Source: Plasmodium malariae (taxonomy: Eukaryota; Apicomplexa; Aconoidasida; Haemosporida; Plasmodiidae). From it: 64,000 nt of DNA. Position 1 is the stretch's first letter. Each line of letters starts with the position of its first letter. Below the pieces are notes generated by a model that made no database searches, was not told where the DNA came from, and saw nothing but the letters and a program-made list of their open reading frames with translations. Location: NCBI RefSeq assembly GCF_900090045.1, contig NC_041788.1:1178001-1242000 (forward strand), given 5' to 3'. Of the stretch, positions 24,684 through 35,250 are shown piece by piece. Position numbers and translations under genes: made by a program.

Positions 24684-25568
24684 CTCAAAAAAAAAAAAAA
24701 AAAAAAAAAGAAGGTCTTTACATATGCAGTAAATTTTTTTTTTTTTTTTTTTTTTTTAAAAGGAATTTATATCTTCTTCAAGGATGTGCTACTCTGTTTA
24801 AGTATACATTCCATTTTTCTTCCGCGTTATCCTTTTATGGTGCTCTTTTTTTTTTTTTTTTGTATTTTTTTACATATAAATAAAATAGCTATCTCATTGC
24901 ACTAATGAACCTTTAACATATGACTTGTTAATGCGAAATTTTCGGTAAACAATTTTTGTACAGAATTTTTAGCAAGTACTTTTGTTATATATAAATTCTT
25001 CAATATTATACGTTCTAACTTTTTTTCCTTTTTTTCTTAATTTAAGCAGACCATTTTATACTCCGTTATAATATGTATTATTCATATTTGTTTTTAAACT
25101 ATTTTCCATCTATTTTTGAGAATTCATTTTATAAAGTTTTTTTCACTTTTTAAACCTTTTGTTGCATTAATGGAACAAATAATTAGTAAAATGTTGAGTT
25201 CACTGTTTGCGAAAATATAAAATAAGAAAATGTGCAGTCTTTTGGCCATTTGTGGTTTGTAAATAAATGAAAGCACTTGTTTATATAGCAATTTTACGCC
25301 ATATGTGCATAAATGTATGCTTGTATATGTATAGAATATATGCATATATATGTGTATATACGTGTATATATGTGTATATATATATATATATATGTTTACA
25401 TATGTATGTATGCACATATAAGCACTTTTTTTACTGAAAATTTACTTTGGATAGTTTTTCAACATTATTATTTCTAGCTATGCAAAAAAATTTTATTTAG
25501 TTATTCTTCTCATTTTTTATTTGCTCATACTCATACATATATAAGTTTATAAATAGTATTTGTAAAAT
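24684..25568. other. Intergenic region upstream of SMC2
   Basis: Divergent flank between SMC2 (minus) and the possible spliced gene at 25569 (plus). Three homopolymer tracts stand out: poly(A) at 24687-24708, poly(T) at about 24736-24757 and 24846-24861. A TA/TGTATA microsatellite lies at about 25340-25400. No open frame with coding character. Confidence 0.6.
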
Positions 25569-26550
25569 ATGGGCGCATCAAAGATGTATTGCATTAAAAA
25601 GGTATTTATATATTTATTTATATGTATGTATAAGTAAATGTTAAGATTGTGTATGTTCGATATGCATACATTAACTACATTGAAAGGAAATATACGTAAA
25701 AGACAAAACGAAAAAAAATTATGTTCATAATAAAAAAGGTACCATTTTTTATGTCTTTACTCATTAATTTGATTATTCATTGATAAATTTAATATAAAAT
25801 ATTAATTTTAATATAATAATTGGTATAAATAAAAAGAAGAAAAATTATTATTATTAACATTAATATTAATATCAATATTACAGTAATTTAAAAAATTGTA
25901 CATAATAGACTAATTAAAATATAGGATAATATAAAATTCTCAAGCTAATAACCAAAAAATTTTATTCTTAAAATGAACACATGGAAAAAAAATTTAAATG
26001 TATGTATTTCAGTTTGCTATACATGAAAGCCAGGCTATGTTGATAAATGGTGAAACTGCGTTTTGAGTGAGAAAAACCATTCAGAAAGCTTAAATTGTGT
26101 ACGTGTGTATGTGCTAATGCGTATATATGTACGTAAGTATATATACAAATACATGATGAAAGATTAATATGGTGTATACCGTGAACATTAACTCGATGAA
26201 CCGTTTTACTCTTCTGTACCCCAGAAAAAAGGCGATATTTTAAATATTAAGAAAGATCATGAGCAATTCACGTAATCATTGTTATCGTAATTCATGCTTT
26301 TCATGTATCTTCTAAATATGTATAAATTTAACAGAAATTATCATTATTTTAAAACAAATACATATATATGTATATTTTTTTTTTCCAAAGAATACATCAT
26401 ATGCATTTGTTAGTATGTACTATTCGTTTTAATGCAGCAAAAATGGTGTATCCTCTTTATGACAAGAACAGAAGTATATTTAATAAAGTGATCATTATAA
26501 AAGTTACTGTCCAACCATATATATTAAAGGAATATCTACTTGTATATTAA
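25569..26550 (+). CDS. Possible spliced small gene, about 79 residues, unknown function
   Basis: Three segments can be joined in phase. Exon 1, 25569-25601, reads MGASKMYCIKK and ends AAG|GTATTT. Exon 2, 26225-26271, follows a pyrimidine-rich acceptor (TTCTGTACCCCAG) and reads KKGDILNIKKDHEQF plus two bases before GTAATC. Exon 3, 26391-26550, follows TTTTTTTTCCAAAG, completes the split codon and runs 52 codons (IHHMHLLVCTIRFNAAKMVY...) to TAA. The exon 2-3 junction, with a 119-bp intron, is the strongest part; exon 1 is less sure because its intron would be 623 bp. A further short coding-looking segment at 26013-26063 (FAIHESQAMLINGETAF, then TGA) lies inside that intron but I could not join it to exon 2 in phase. 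The family is not recognised. Confidence 0.33.
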
Positions 26551-26939
26551 ACGTTTAGTAATTTTTAATCCTACATTTTATTCATATAAAAAGTTGTTTG
26601 ATAATGAGACCTAACATTTCAACATTTTTATGAAAATTGAAAAGGTGTGACTGGATAGAAAAACAATTATAGAAACATACATGTACACAAAAAAAAAAAA
26701 AAAAAAAACTAGATGTATAAAATTTCTTAAAATTCAAAAACATATTGACACATAATTAGATCCTCTAAATGAAACTTTTTTTATAATTTTTAAATTAAAG
26801 TAGATATATCTTAATTTGGAATCGCAAAGCATGAAAAAATAGCACACACTTTTTCTCTATTTTTTGATTTATAGATATATATATATATATATATATTTTA
26901 TGCCTACTATAAGGCACATACCATAAAGAGTTCATTAAA
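26551..26939. other. Intergenic region, 0.4 kb
   Basis: AT-rich spacer between two plus-strand candidate genes, with a poly(A) tract at about 26690-26708 and a (TA)n tract at about 26875-26895. It would contain the promoter or 5' UTR of the coiled-coil gene at 26940. No gene seen. Confidence 0.6.
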
Positions 26940-27048
26940 ATGGAATACTTAATATTAGAAGAAAAATATAAAAATCTTTTGGTTAAATATGAACTCAGAT
27001 TTATGCATATACACGTATATGTCCATACATATATTCATACATACATTT

Positions 27049-27084
<36 letters not shown>

Positions 27085-28886
27085 GTCTATACTTGCATAA
27101 TTGTATCTACAATACTAAAATAGCGTTTACTTATCTGAAAATAATATATAAAAGTTAATCATATTTATTTATACTTCTTTATTAAATTGTGTACCTATGC
27201 AACCGCACATATGTGTTAAAAGAATAAATCTTGCTATGAAAAAACAATTCTTAAAAAAGAAAATGAAGCTCTCCAGAAAAAATTAGAGGTGTTTTTAAAA
27301 CAAATGTAAATAGTAGCTTCATGCGCATTGCATTAGTACACATATATAGTTAAATATATAAATGTATAGGTATATGTATGTTCATGTATATATATGTATA
27401 CGTATATACGTATATACATGTGTATGTACATATATGTGCGATAATATACACGCCTGCGTGTCCTTTTTAACACAAACTTGTCTAATTAGAATCTAGAATA
27501 TGCTTATATTGAAAAGGAAAATGAAATCACCGAAATATTTGAAGAAAAGGAAAAACACGAAGATAATATAGTTAAATTAAAAAAGGAAAACCTAGATTTA
27601 AAAGATGAAATTTCTAAACTACATGAAAGAATAGTAGTAAAAATTAAGAATTTTGAATGAAAAAACGAACAAGTTGAAATGTATAATACCAGTGGGTTTA
27701 CTGCAAACATACATAGAAACTTATGTATATATATATATGTGTTCACATATTCAATTTTCGAAGGATTTAACAGATTTATCTAAGACATACAGAAAAATGA
27801 TAAAAAGTAGAAACAAAGAATTGCAACAATCGGATATTCTAATATCAGAAAATATTAACTTACGAAATAGCATTAAAGTAATATTATTTAAAAAAGATAC
27901 TTATGATATACATTTTAGGGTCATACATTTTTTTTTAATGTAGTGATTTTTTTAGCTTTTCATTCCTCTCCTGACCTTTTCCTATTTTAGGCTGTGAACA
28001 ACGAAAAATTAAATTTAGAATCAGAACTGAGAAAAAAGACAAAAGTCATAAATGTGATAAAGGAAAAATATAAAAAAAATATAAGCACGTAAACACAATT
28101 TTTATTTTTTAAAAAGTAGAATATTTCGTTCATTTATTCCGCATATCTGTATATTTCGAATATGTTTTGCACTTTTTGTACTTGCGCACATTTTTGTTTT
28201 AATATTATTTCAAACTATACTTCTCATGGCACAAATTAACCAATATTAACGTTAATTTTTGTAGATTACTTGAAAAGTTTAATGAAAAGGACAGGCGCAT
28301 GTATGAAATTCAAAGTTTTATTGTAAATGGTACAAATATTAATATACATAAATGAATATGTGTAAACAAGGTCTTTTATAAATGCTACGAGCTATTTAAC
28401 TAAAGTATACCATTTGAATAAATACACAAATATGAATACAATATGTATATATAATGACAGATATATAGATATATGCGTACGTGTTCCGCATGTTATACAT
28501 CTTGCAGAACTGAATAATTTTAAAATTATTATTCAAGAAAATAAAAGTCTCCATTATCACGAAAATTTAACAGATAAAAATATTACGAATATATACTTTC
28601 ACTTAGATATGGTATATTTATAAGAAAAAAATATATTCTATATGCGTTATTTTATTTATTTTTTTTTTTTTTTTTATCTTAATAGAAGCAATGAAAATTT
28701 TATGATTTTACGCTGTGCTTTTTTATTTTTAAAAAATAAGAAGAAAAAAAAATTCGAAATTATTCTCCTGCATTGTTCATATTACGTATTTACCATATTT
28801 AAAATATTTGCATATCCTTTCGAAACTTCCCTTATTAGCTAACAAAAAAATTGGAAGAGAAAATGACAATATCCATAATGAAGTAG
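26940..28886 (+). CDS. Eight-exon coiled-coil protein, about 238 residues, unknown function
   Basis: Exons: 26940-27014, 27223-27288, 27490-27636, 27764-27877, 27991-28088, 28265-28329, 28508-28611, 28839-28886. Every intron (113-227 bp) has GT...AG ends, and the reading frame is kept across all seven junctions, including one phase-2 and one phase-1 junction. The product is rich in Glu, Lys, Leu and Ile with heptad-like spacing, for example EKENEITEIFEEKEKHED, IVKLKKENLDLKDEISKLH, LNLESELRKKTKVINVI, so it should be one long coiled coil. The ATG at 26940 has an AAAATGG context. The first and last junctions are least sure: exon 1 may end differently, and exon 8 could instead splice at GTAGAA (28883) to a short exon near 29046 ending at about 29077. 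The sequence suggests a structural or cytoskeletal role but no family is recognised. Confidence 0.6.
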
Positions 28887-28934
28887 AAAGACCCATAAGG
28901 AGATACGTACATGTGTGTTCCTACTTACGTACAC

Positions 28935-28972
<38 letters not shown>

Positions 28973-29169
28973 GTACATGCGTACATATGTACATATATAT
29001 ATATATGCATACATACAAATAATGCCTCTCTTTTAATTTTTTTAAGTTTTTACCACAAAATTTCAAGTAAAAATTGAACGGCAACTCCAAATTGTTTAGC
29101 GCATAAAATGATAAGAGAACGGGCTTAGGTAAATTTAGGGGGGAAATAAATATACATTACGGTGTTTTA

Positions 29170-29208
<39 letters not shown>

Positions 29209-29232
29209 GTGTGATGAGGGGACGCACTGAAG
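28887..29232. other. Intergenic region, 0.35 kb
   Basis: Two (TA)n tracts (about 28938-28970 and 29176-29203) and ACATACG-type microsatellite sequence. It holds the 3' end of the coiled-coil gene and the promoter of the thioredoxin-like gene. A possible alternative last exon of the former is at about 29046-29077. Confidence 0.55.
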
Positions 29233-30855
29233 ATGGTATGTGTAACAGCTTCTAGAATGAAGAAAAGCAATAAATGTATATTATTTTTTCTTTCAAAAAA
29301 ACGCAAATTTAATAGTTTTCATGAAAATTACAAAAATGTTGATAGGGAAATTTTCGAGTGCAAAGAAATTAATGATCACAATTACAATGACATAGTAACT
29401 AAGGAAAAGACTCTTTTAATTTATGGGTATGCTAACTATGCTTATACATGTTTAAGCTGTTTTAACAAATTAATGGATATAGCAAATAAGGGAGTGAAAG
29501 ATAAGATAGATAAAAAATTTCTTATATTTAAATTAAATATAAACAATAATAATTTGCTAGTTCATAAATTTCATATAAAATCTATTCCTTTAGTGCAACT
29601 GAGACATAAAAATAAACTAATTGAAGAAATATATGGAAATGAGTTAAACAATGAAAATAATTTGAAGAATATACTAAATAGATATCAGAGCTACTTTCAT
29701 TCAATATATGATTTAGGTAATATAAACGATTTTTTAAGTAGAGAAGATGAGTTATCGAAGGATGGGTTCATAGAGCATATGCAGGATTCCTTGCAAATAG
29801 ACCAAAATAGTCCTGCGAAAGAAGGAAAAGATGAGAGTAGTGGCAGTGCCAGTAGCAGCAGCAGTGACAAAAGCAGTAATGAAAAAAGTTCTGTTGACCG
29901 AGTGCAAGAATTCTTTATAAGGGATTTTCTAAATAATTTAGAGTTAAATCATCAGTGCAGTTCTTATGTTCTATATAAAAAATTAGAAGTACTACTAAAT
30001 GAAAAGCCAAAAAAGATGAGTAATGCAATCAAGTTATTTTTAAACGAAATAATTTTTAATCATAGTACCTACTTAGACATTAATAATCAGTATAATAAAA
30101 TAACAGCAAAAGCTTTTCTCTATTTATTTGATGAAGACAATTTTTCATCCATTGAAAAACTAATTGAATTAAAGAATTATTTGGAATGTGAACAAGACAT
30201 TACTCCTACGAAAATGCAAGACTTGAAGTTACTTAGTTTGAATGAACCTATAATCACATTTGATGATTTTAAAAACATTTATTTTAAAAAAATTAAAGGT
30301 ATTGATGAATTTTTTTCAAGTGAGGGGGACCAAAACAGGATAACATTATGGTTAAGGGAAAATACATTGTTAAATGAAAATGATAAAGAAGATAATAAAA
30401 AGATAAAAATGGGAGGTGATATAAGAACAGTATACTTGAGTAGAGTATATAGGATACTCGCAATCAAATATTTTGATATAGAAAAGTATGACAATTCATT
30501 CCATTATGCTGTGGAATCATATAAATTAACATACCCTTTAAACAATATAGACACTAAGAAATCAAAAGTACTTATTGAAAATATGATTTTATCCTTAGGA
30601 GCATACAATAAAAGTGTTATAAACTTTTTAAGTAAATTACAATTTTTATTTACTGACAAATTTTTTAAAATAGTCAAATTTCCTCATACCAGAGCAATTA
30701 AAGGAGGAAAGCCTATGATGAAAAGAGGAAAGTCAGGAAAGTGGTTGTGGTTAAGCCAAGATTGGAAACCTAGATGGCTTAAGAAGAAAACAAAATTAAT
30801 TTTAGAAGAGGAGTGGAAATGTGTTCCTGATAAAAATGTACCCTTTTGGAATTAA
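29233..30855 (+). CDS. Thioredoxin-like protein with helical C-terminal region, probably organellar
   Basis: Single exon, 540 residues from 29233; an in-frame ATG at 29257 (MKKSNKCILFFLSKKRKF) is an equally good start. Residues about 40-150 look like a thioredoxin fold: a CxxC pair at C73 and C76 (YTCLSC), then a beta strand (FLIFKLNI), then SIPLVQL with P119 in the cis-proline position. The basic, Phe/Lys-rich N-terminus has no acidic residue in its first 30 positions and resembles a mitochondrial presequence. After an acidic Ser-rich linker (about 180-220), the rest is alpha-helical, with a TPR-like pair around residues 400-440 (YRILAIKYFDIEKYDNSFHYAVESY). The C-terminus is basic and Trp-rich (WLWLSQDWKPRWLKKKTK), which could bind RNA or a ribosome. 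The arrangement resembles bacterial YbbN (thioredoxin plus TPR) co-chaperones. A mitoribosome-associated role is an inference only. Confidence 0.78.
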   Translation: MVCVTASRMKKSNKCILFFLSKKRKFNSFHENYKNVDREIFECKEINDHNYNDIVTKEKTLLIYGYANYAYTCLSCFNKLMDIANKGVKDKIDKKFLIFKLNINNNNLLVHKFHIKSIPLVQLRHKNKLIEEIYGNELNNENNLKNILNRYQSYFHSIYDLGNINDFLSREDELSKDGFIEHMQDSLQIDQNSPAKEGKDESSGSASSSSSDKSSNEKSSVDRVQEFFIRDFLNNLELNHQCSSYVLYKKLEVLLNEKPKKMSNAIKLFLNEIIFNHSTYLDINNQYNKITAKAFLYLFDEDNFSSIEKLIELKNYLECEQDITPTKMQDLKLLSLNEPIITFDDFKNIYFKKIKGIDEFFSSEGDQNRITLWLRENTLLNENDKEDNKKIKMGGDIRTVYLSRVYRILAIKYFDIEKYDNSFHYAVESYKLTYPLNNIDTKKSKVLIENMILSLGAYNKSVINFLSKLQFLFTDKFFKIVKFPHTRAIKGGKPMMKRGKSGKWLWLSQDWKPRWLKKKTKLILEEEWKCVPDKNVPFWN

Positions 30856-32014
30856 TCCATTTTACTTTATGTTCAGGTATAAATTTATGTGCCTTTCTTT
30901 TTTTTTTTTTTGTATATATTTAAATATACCTGCACTCACGGAAGTATGCAAGCAAATATGTAAATTTATATTTATCCATTCGTGCACACAGCCAAGGTGC
31001 ATATAAATATTTTAAAAGGAAATATTTATCTCCATAAAACAGTTAAATATTGATGTAATGAGGAAAAGCCATTAAGAAATAATGCTAGGAAAAATCAATT
31101 GGAGTCCACATAAAATTACATTTATAAATGTGATTGATGGAAGTGGTAGTCAACATGTGCGTAAATATATTATGCACTTATGCATATACAAATATATATA
31201 CGTATATATATTTAATTATTTATATATAGATATATTAGTTTTAGGTACTTTTGTATATAACTGTGCATTTATTTTGCGTATAACTGGGATGATACACATT
31301 TCTGAGTTACTCAAATTTGTTAATCATATACCCCTATTAACCCAATGGTGAAGCATAATGAAAAAAAGGAAATGGTAAAAATAAAATCAGTATATAACGA
31401 AGAAAAATGAAACAAAATGAAGTAGATTGAAACAAAATGAAGTAGATTGAAACAAAATGAAGTAGAATAAAACAAAATGAAGTAGATTGAAACAAAATGA
31501 AGTAGAATAAAACAAAATGAAGTAGAATAAAATAAAATGAAGTAGAACAAAACAAAATGAAGTAGAATAAAACAAAATGAAGTAGAATAAAACAAAATGA
31601 AGTAGAACAAAACAAAATGGGCGAATTAAGACAAAATATGACGAAATTGATTATACCGTAATGTGATCATAAAAGATGGTAATTAAAATAAAAAAAAAGT
31701 AGTAAAAAGAGAAATATAAGACTATTAATTTAAACTATGTGATTTGAAAAAGTAAAAATCAGCAAGTTAATCGTCCCTCCTATAAGTTATATTTCTTTCG
31801 TTGTTTTTGTATCATATGGTATTAAATCGTATTGTATCGTATCGTATTTTTTTTTTTTTTTTTTTTTTCTTTTCTCATTTACCTGTTCCTAAATAAAAAT
31901 CATGCCCACTTGCAACATTTGCACGAATTCACTATGATCAAAACGTACGTGAGTGTGCTTTCGCTTTTTCAGAATTTTACATTTTGCGCGTCTTCCATTT
32001 TTAATGTGAACTAT
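30856..32014. other. Intergenic region between convergent genes, 1.2 kb
   Basis: The 3' flanks of the thioredoxin-like gene (plus) and the coiled-coil gene (minus). It contains the 20-bp minisatellite listed separately and a poly(T) tract at about 31848-31868. A short frame at 31082-31351 begins MLGKINWSPHKITFINVIDGSGSQH and then turns into TATA microsatellite; the first 25 codons look more protein-like than the rest and a donor-like GTGCGTAAAT follows at 31158, so a small exon is possible, but I see no partner exon. Confidence 0.55.
31411..31620. repeat. Minisatellite, 20-bp unit, about 10.5 copies
   Basis: The unit is AACAAAATGAAGTAGATTGA with the last four bases alternating among TTGA, ATAA and ACAA. 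Units start every 20 bases from 31411, and the array ends in AACAAAATGG at 31620. On the minus strand no stop occurs in any of the three frames, giving repetitive FYSTSFCF/ILLHFV-type translations that are artefacts of the repeat. On the plus strand every unit contains TGA and TAG. Confidence 0.93.
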
Positions 32015-34372
32015 CTACGCAGTTGTTATGGTTTCTTTTTTTTTTTTTTTCTTAACTACCGAATTTTTGGGTTTATATTCTATACCAACATCAGTCGATA
32101 CTTTTTCTTCAAATGTTGTATTTACAGTGTTTTTTTCATTTTTGTATTCTGAAAAATTATGAACAATACTATTATCAATATCTACAGAATTATGTTCGCC
32201 TTTATACTTGGTTACATGACGCGACTTTGGAACATTTTTGAGTACTTCAAAAGCATCTTTTGCTTTTTGCATTTGTATTTTATTTAAATATAATTCTTTT
32301 TTTAAATTATGTAACTCATCTACTTGATGCTTTGCTGACTTGTCATATAATATTTCTTTAAATTTCATATTTGCATGAATTTTTCTATTTTTAGCAACTT
32401 CTTTTAAGTAGGCATTTTGTCTATGTACTTCATTTTCTCTTATTTGTTTTTCTAGCTCATTCATAAATAAATCTTTCTTATTTGATGCATCAATAACATT
32501 TTCTAAGTTGGTACACATTAATCGAAGTTCACTTTGTAATTCTTTATTTCTTTCCTCATATTGTTTAACTAATATTTCGTTACGTACTATTTCACTTTTT
32601 AATAGAACAATTTGCGAATCTTTTTCTTGTATCATGGATTGTAAATGTGAAGACTGTTTTTCTAAAATTTTTATTTCGGATATAAGTTTTTCTATTTTTT
32701 CTTTTGCACTTATTTGTTGTTTTCTAAAATGCTCTCTTAATTTTGTTAAGTCTCTTTCACATTTTTGTAACATGCTCTCCATATATGCAATTCTCATATC
32801 ACGAGAAACGATTGATTCCATATATTCTAACGTATCCTTTCTTAGTTCACTTAATGCTTCAAATGTATTTTCATACTTAAAATTAACGTTCTTATTTTCT
32901 TCTTTCAAATCATAAATTTCCTTTTCTAGTTCAACAATGGTTGACTTCAATGAATACACATCACTACTACTTTCAAAGGAAGACGTTTTCATTTTTGAGA
33001 TTTTTTTTTCTTTCATACTATACGTCCTTTTTTCACTGTTTGTAATATCGTCTGTTGATAGGAGGATATCCTCGCATGTGCTCCTTGTCTTATACCAGCT
33101 CTTGTCATCCTTTTTTTTGCTTAACTCAGAATCATCTAAATCTTCTACTTCTTCACTTTTGTACCACTCTGCAGTCTTTTCACCTTTCTGCCATTTTGCA
33201 TTTTTTTGCTTTCTTCCGTTCTTTACATTTATTTTTTTTTCATTCTTTCCATTTATTTGATTTTCATTCTTTTCATTTATTTGGCTTCTATTCATTCCCA
33301 TCCCTTTTACACCTCCATGTAGGCATTTAAAAATATTGTGTATGTCGTTCAAACTTGTGTTTTCCTTTAACTTAAGTAAGAAATCATTTTCCATATCTAC
33401 TGAACCTATCTCACTTTCTAATTTTGTTAACACTTTATCTCGTACATTTAAACTCGATTTTAGGGTTCTTTTCTCGGTTTCTACTTTTTTCAAATGTTTT
33501 AGGGTTTCTTCATATTTTATTTTCTGATCTAGAAGCCTTTCCTTTAATTTTTGGTTATCCATTAAGTCGTTATCCTCTATTTCGTTTTGTTGTTTTTCCT
33601 TTTCTATATTCCTTTCTAATTCTTTAATTTGTTCATCTTTTTCTCTAATTAATTCGTTTATTTTATTTTTTATGATCGGTTCAGGTAATTTTTCTTTGGA
33701 TACTCGTTTTTTAAACGGTTCATTATTGTATATTTTGTTTTTCACCATTTCTTTCATTTTTTCATTATGAAAGTTGGCATAGTTTTCTCGTGTGTTAGAC
33801 TGTACATAAGGTGCAATGCTACGTACATGCGAATCGATTGAAACAGGAATTACAAATCTTTCATCGTATACATTTTTTTCAAAGCCATTTGACATAACAG
33901 TTGGTTTATTATTATTACTATTATTATTATTACTATTGGTACTATTATTATTATTATTATTTAAAAAGCATGCCCCTTTGCTAATCCTTCCTTGTAAATC
34001 GTTATTATTAGCCTTAATGGCATGCCTTGAATTCATCGGATTATTCGATCTAAAATTCCCCCTTAAGCAAGGAAACGAATTTAAACAACTTAGTTTTCTT
34101 CGTTGTGCATCTGGAGGATTATAAGTTTGAATTGTTGCTGCCCCTTTTATTATACTTGGTTTATAAAATACTTTTTCTCTGTACAGCGGAGGATGAGAGC
34201 TCACCGTAGACAAATAAGATGCATTTAATTTATTGTTACAGTATTCATATATGTCTGCATTATCCAGGTTATTTGTGTTAATTTCATTGTATATTCTCGG
34301 AGGTACTACGTTATTCGGTAAAACAAATGAAGAACCTTTCATACTGTTCATCTTATAGTTTGATTCAAGCAT
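32015..34372 (-). CDS. Coiled-coil protein, 785 residues, unknown function
   Basis: The frame starts after an upstream stop at about 34394; the first ATG is at 34372 (MLESNYKMNSMKG), with another at 34351 as an alternative. Residues about 137-156 are an Asn/Ser run. Two coiled-coil blocks are evident: about 225-330 (INELIREKDEQIKELERNIE...) and about 470-710 (STIVELEKEIYDLKEENKN ... ISEIKILEKQSSHLQSMIQ). Between them a degenerate 8-residue repeat (QINEKNEN, QINGKNEK, KINVKNGR) lies at about 360-385. No membrane segment or enzyme motif is seen. The C-terminus is a Lys run followed by ETITTA. Such proteins are often cytoskeletal, centrosomal or apical-complex scaffolds, but nothing here identifies which. 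It is read on the minus strand toward a convergent neighbour. Confidence 0.85.
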   Translation of the reverse strand: MLESNYKMNSMKGSSFVLPNNVVPPRIYNEINTNNLDNADIYEYCNNKLNASYLSTVSSHPPLYREKVFYKPSIIKGAATIQTYNPPDAQRRKLSCLNSFPCLRGNFRSNNPMNSRHAIKANNNDLQGRISKGACFLNNNNNNSTNSNNNNSNNNKPTVMSNGFEKNVYDERFVIPVSIDSHVRSIAPYVQSNTRENYANFHNEKMKEMVKNKIYNNEPFKKRVSKEKLPEPIIKNKINELIREKDEQIKELERNIEKEKQQNEIEDNDLMDNQKLKERLLDQKIKYEETLKHLKKVETEKRTLKSSLNVRDKVLTKLESEIGSVDMENDFLLKLKENTSLNDIHNIFKCLHGGVKGMGMNRSQINEKNENQINGKNEKKINVKNGRKQKNAKWQKGEKTAEWYKSEEVEDLDDSELSKKKDDKSWYKTRSTCEDILLSTDDITNSEKRTYSMKEKKISKMKTSSFESSSDVYSLKSTIVELEKEIYDLKEENKNVNFKYENTFEALSELRKDTLEYMESIVSRDMRIAYMESMLQKCERDLTKLREHFRKQQISAKEKIEKLISEIKILEKQSSHLQSMIQEKDSQIVLLKSEIVRNEILVKQYEERNKELQSELRLMCTNLENVIDASNKKDLFMNELEKQIRENEVHRQNAYLKEVAKNRKIHANMKFKEILYDKSAKHQVDELHNLKKELYLNKIQMQKAKDAFEVLKNVPKSRHVTKYKGEHNSVDIDNSIVHNFSEYKNEKNTVNTTFEEKVSTDVGIEYKPKNSVVKKKKKKETITTA

Positions 34373-35159
34373 ATAAATCAACGCATGAGGGAATTATTCG
34401 ATTCATAAATTTTTTACAGCAATGACAACTGGTATTAGGGGTACATGCATGTATGTACGTATAATCCCTTGCTATATAGAAGGAAACAGGTGTACTTCCA
34501 CATTCGCATGTACACGAGCTCATGTATATATTTGTACAAACGTTCCTTCTGGCTGTACGGGTGTGAATTAGACGAAAATTTTTATGAACACATACACACG
34601 CAAAATTGTGAAATAATTTTCCTTAATATTAATTAATAATATATATTTTTAAAAGATCTGTAATTTTAAAAAATATTTACGTAAAATAACGTTATATGAA
34701 CAATAAATTAATTCAAAATATAAAATAAGTTTATAATTCATATAAGGAAATTTGTTTTTTAACTATTTAATTTTTCATTGTTATAATGTTAAAGAACAAA
34801 TAATAACATGACACCAAACAAGCGTATTTGACACGAATGTCAAATACCAGACATGAAGGAAATGACAAAAATTGAGTTAATAACTATGACTAACATTACA
34901 ACAAAGATATGGATCAAATAACATAAATTAAATAAGAAAGAAAAAATAAAAAGGCGTATATTTTACATAACTACGTAAATTATCTTTATAGAAACTAAAT
35001 ACAATGATGTGTTAATAAAAACGTTATAAAATAACAGTTCAAATTAAACAATTAAAATTAAAAGTCTTTTTTTTTTTTCTTTTTTTTTAATTTTTGTTCA
35101 TCTGAAAAATGCTCTTATTTTAAATTTATCAAAAAAACAGAGAAAAAAAAAAAAAAAAA

Positions 35160-35250
35160 AAAAGACAAAAACAAAAACAAAAACAAATACAAATACAAAT
35201 ACAAATACAAAATAAGAATAAGAATAAAAATAAAAATAAAAATAAACGGA
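35160..35250. repeat. CAAAAA/CAAATA/AATAAG hexanucleotide repeat
   Basis: After a poly(A) tract, six-base units follow in blocks: ACAAAA, then ACAAAT, then AATAAG, then AATAAA. The stepwise change of unit along the array is typical of slippage plus point mutation. On the minus strand it reads as alternating Phe/Val and Tyr/Phe codons, producing a false open frame. Confidence 0.85.

Noticed and set aside
26153..26215. ATGATGA resembling a C box of a C/D snoRNA
   Set aside because: No matching CTGA D box or terminal stem is present at a suitable distance.
31320..31615. Three overlapping minus-strand frames of about 60-96 codons
   Set aside because: All are read-through of the 20-bp minisatellite.
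33055..34124. Several plus-strand frames opposite the coiled-coil gene
   Set aside because: Leu/Phe/Ser-rich antisense shadows of Lys/Glu/Asn codons; the minus-strand frame is far longer.
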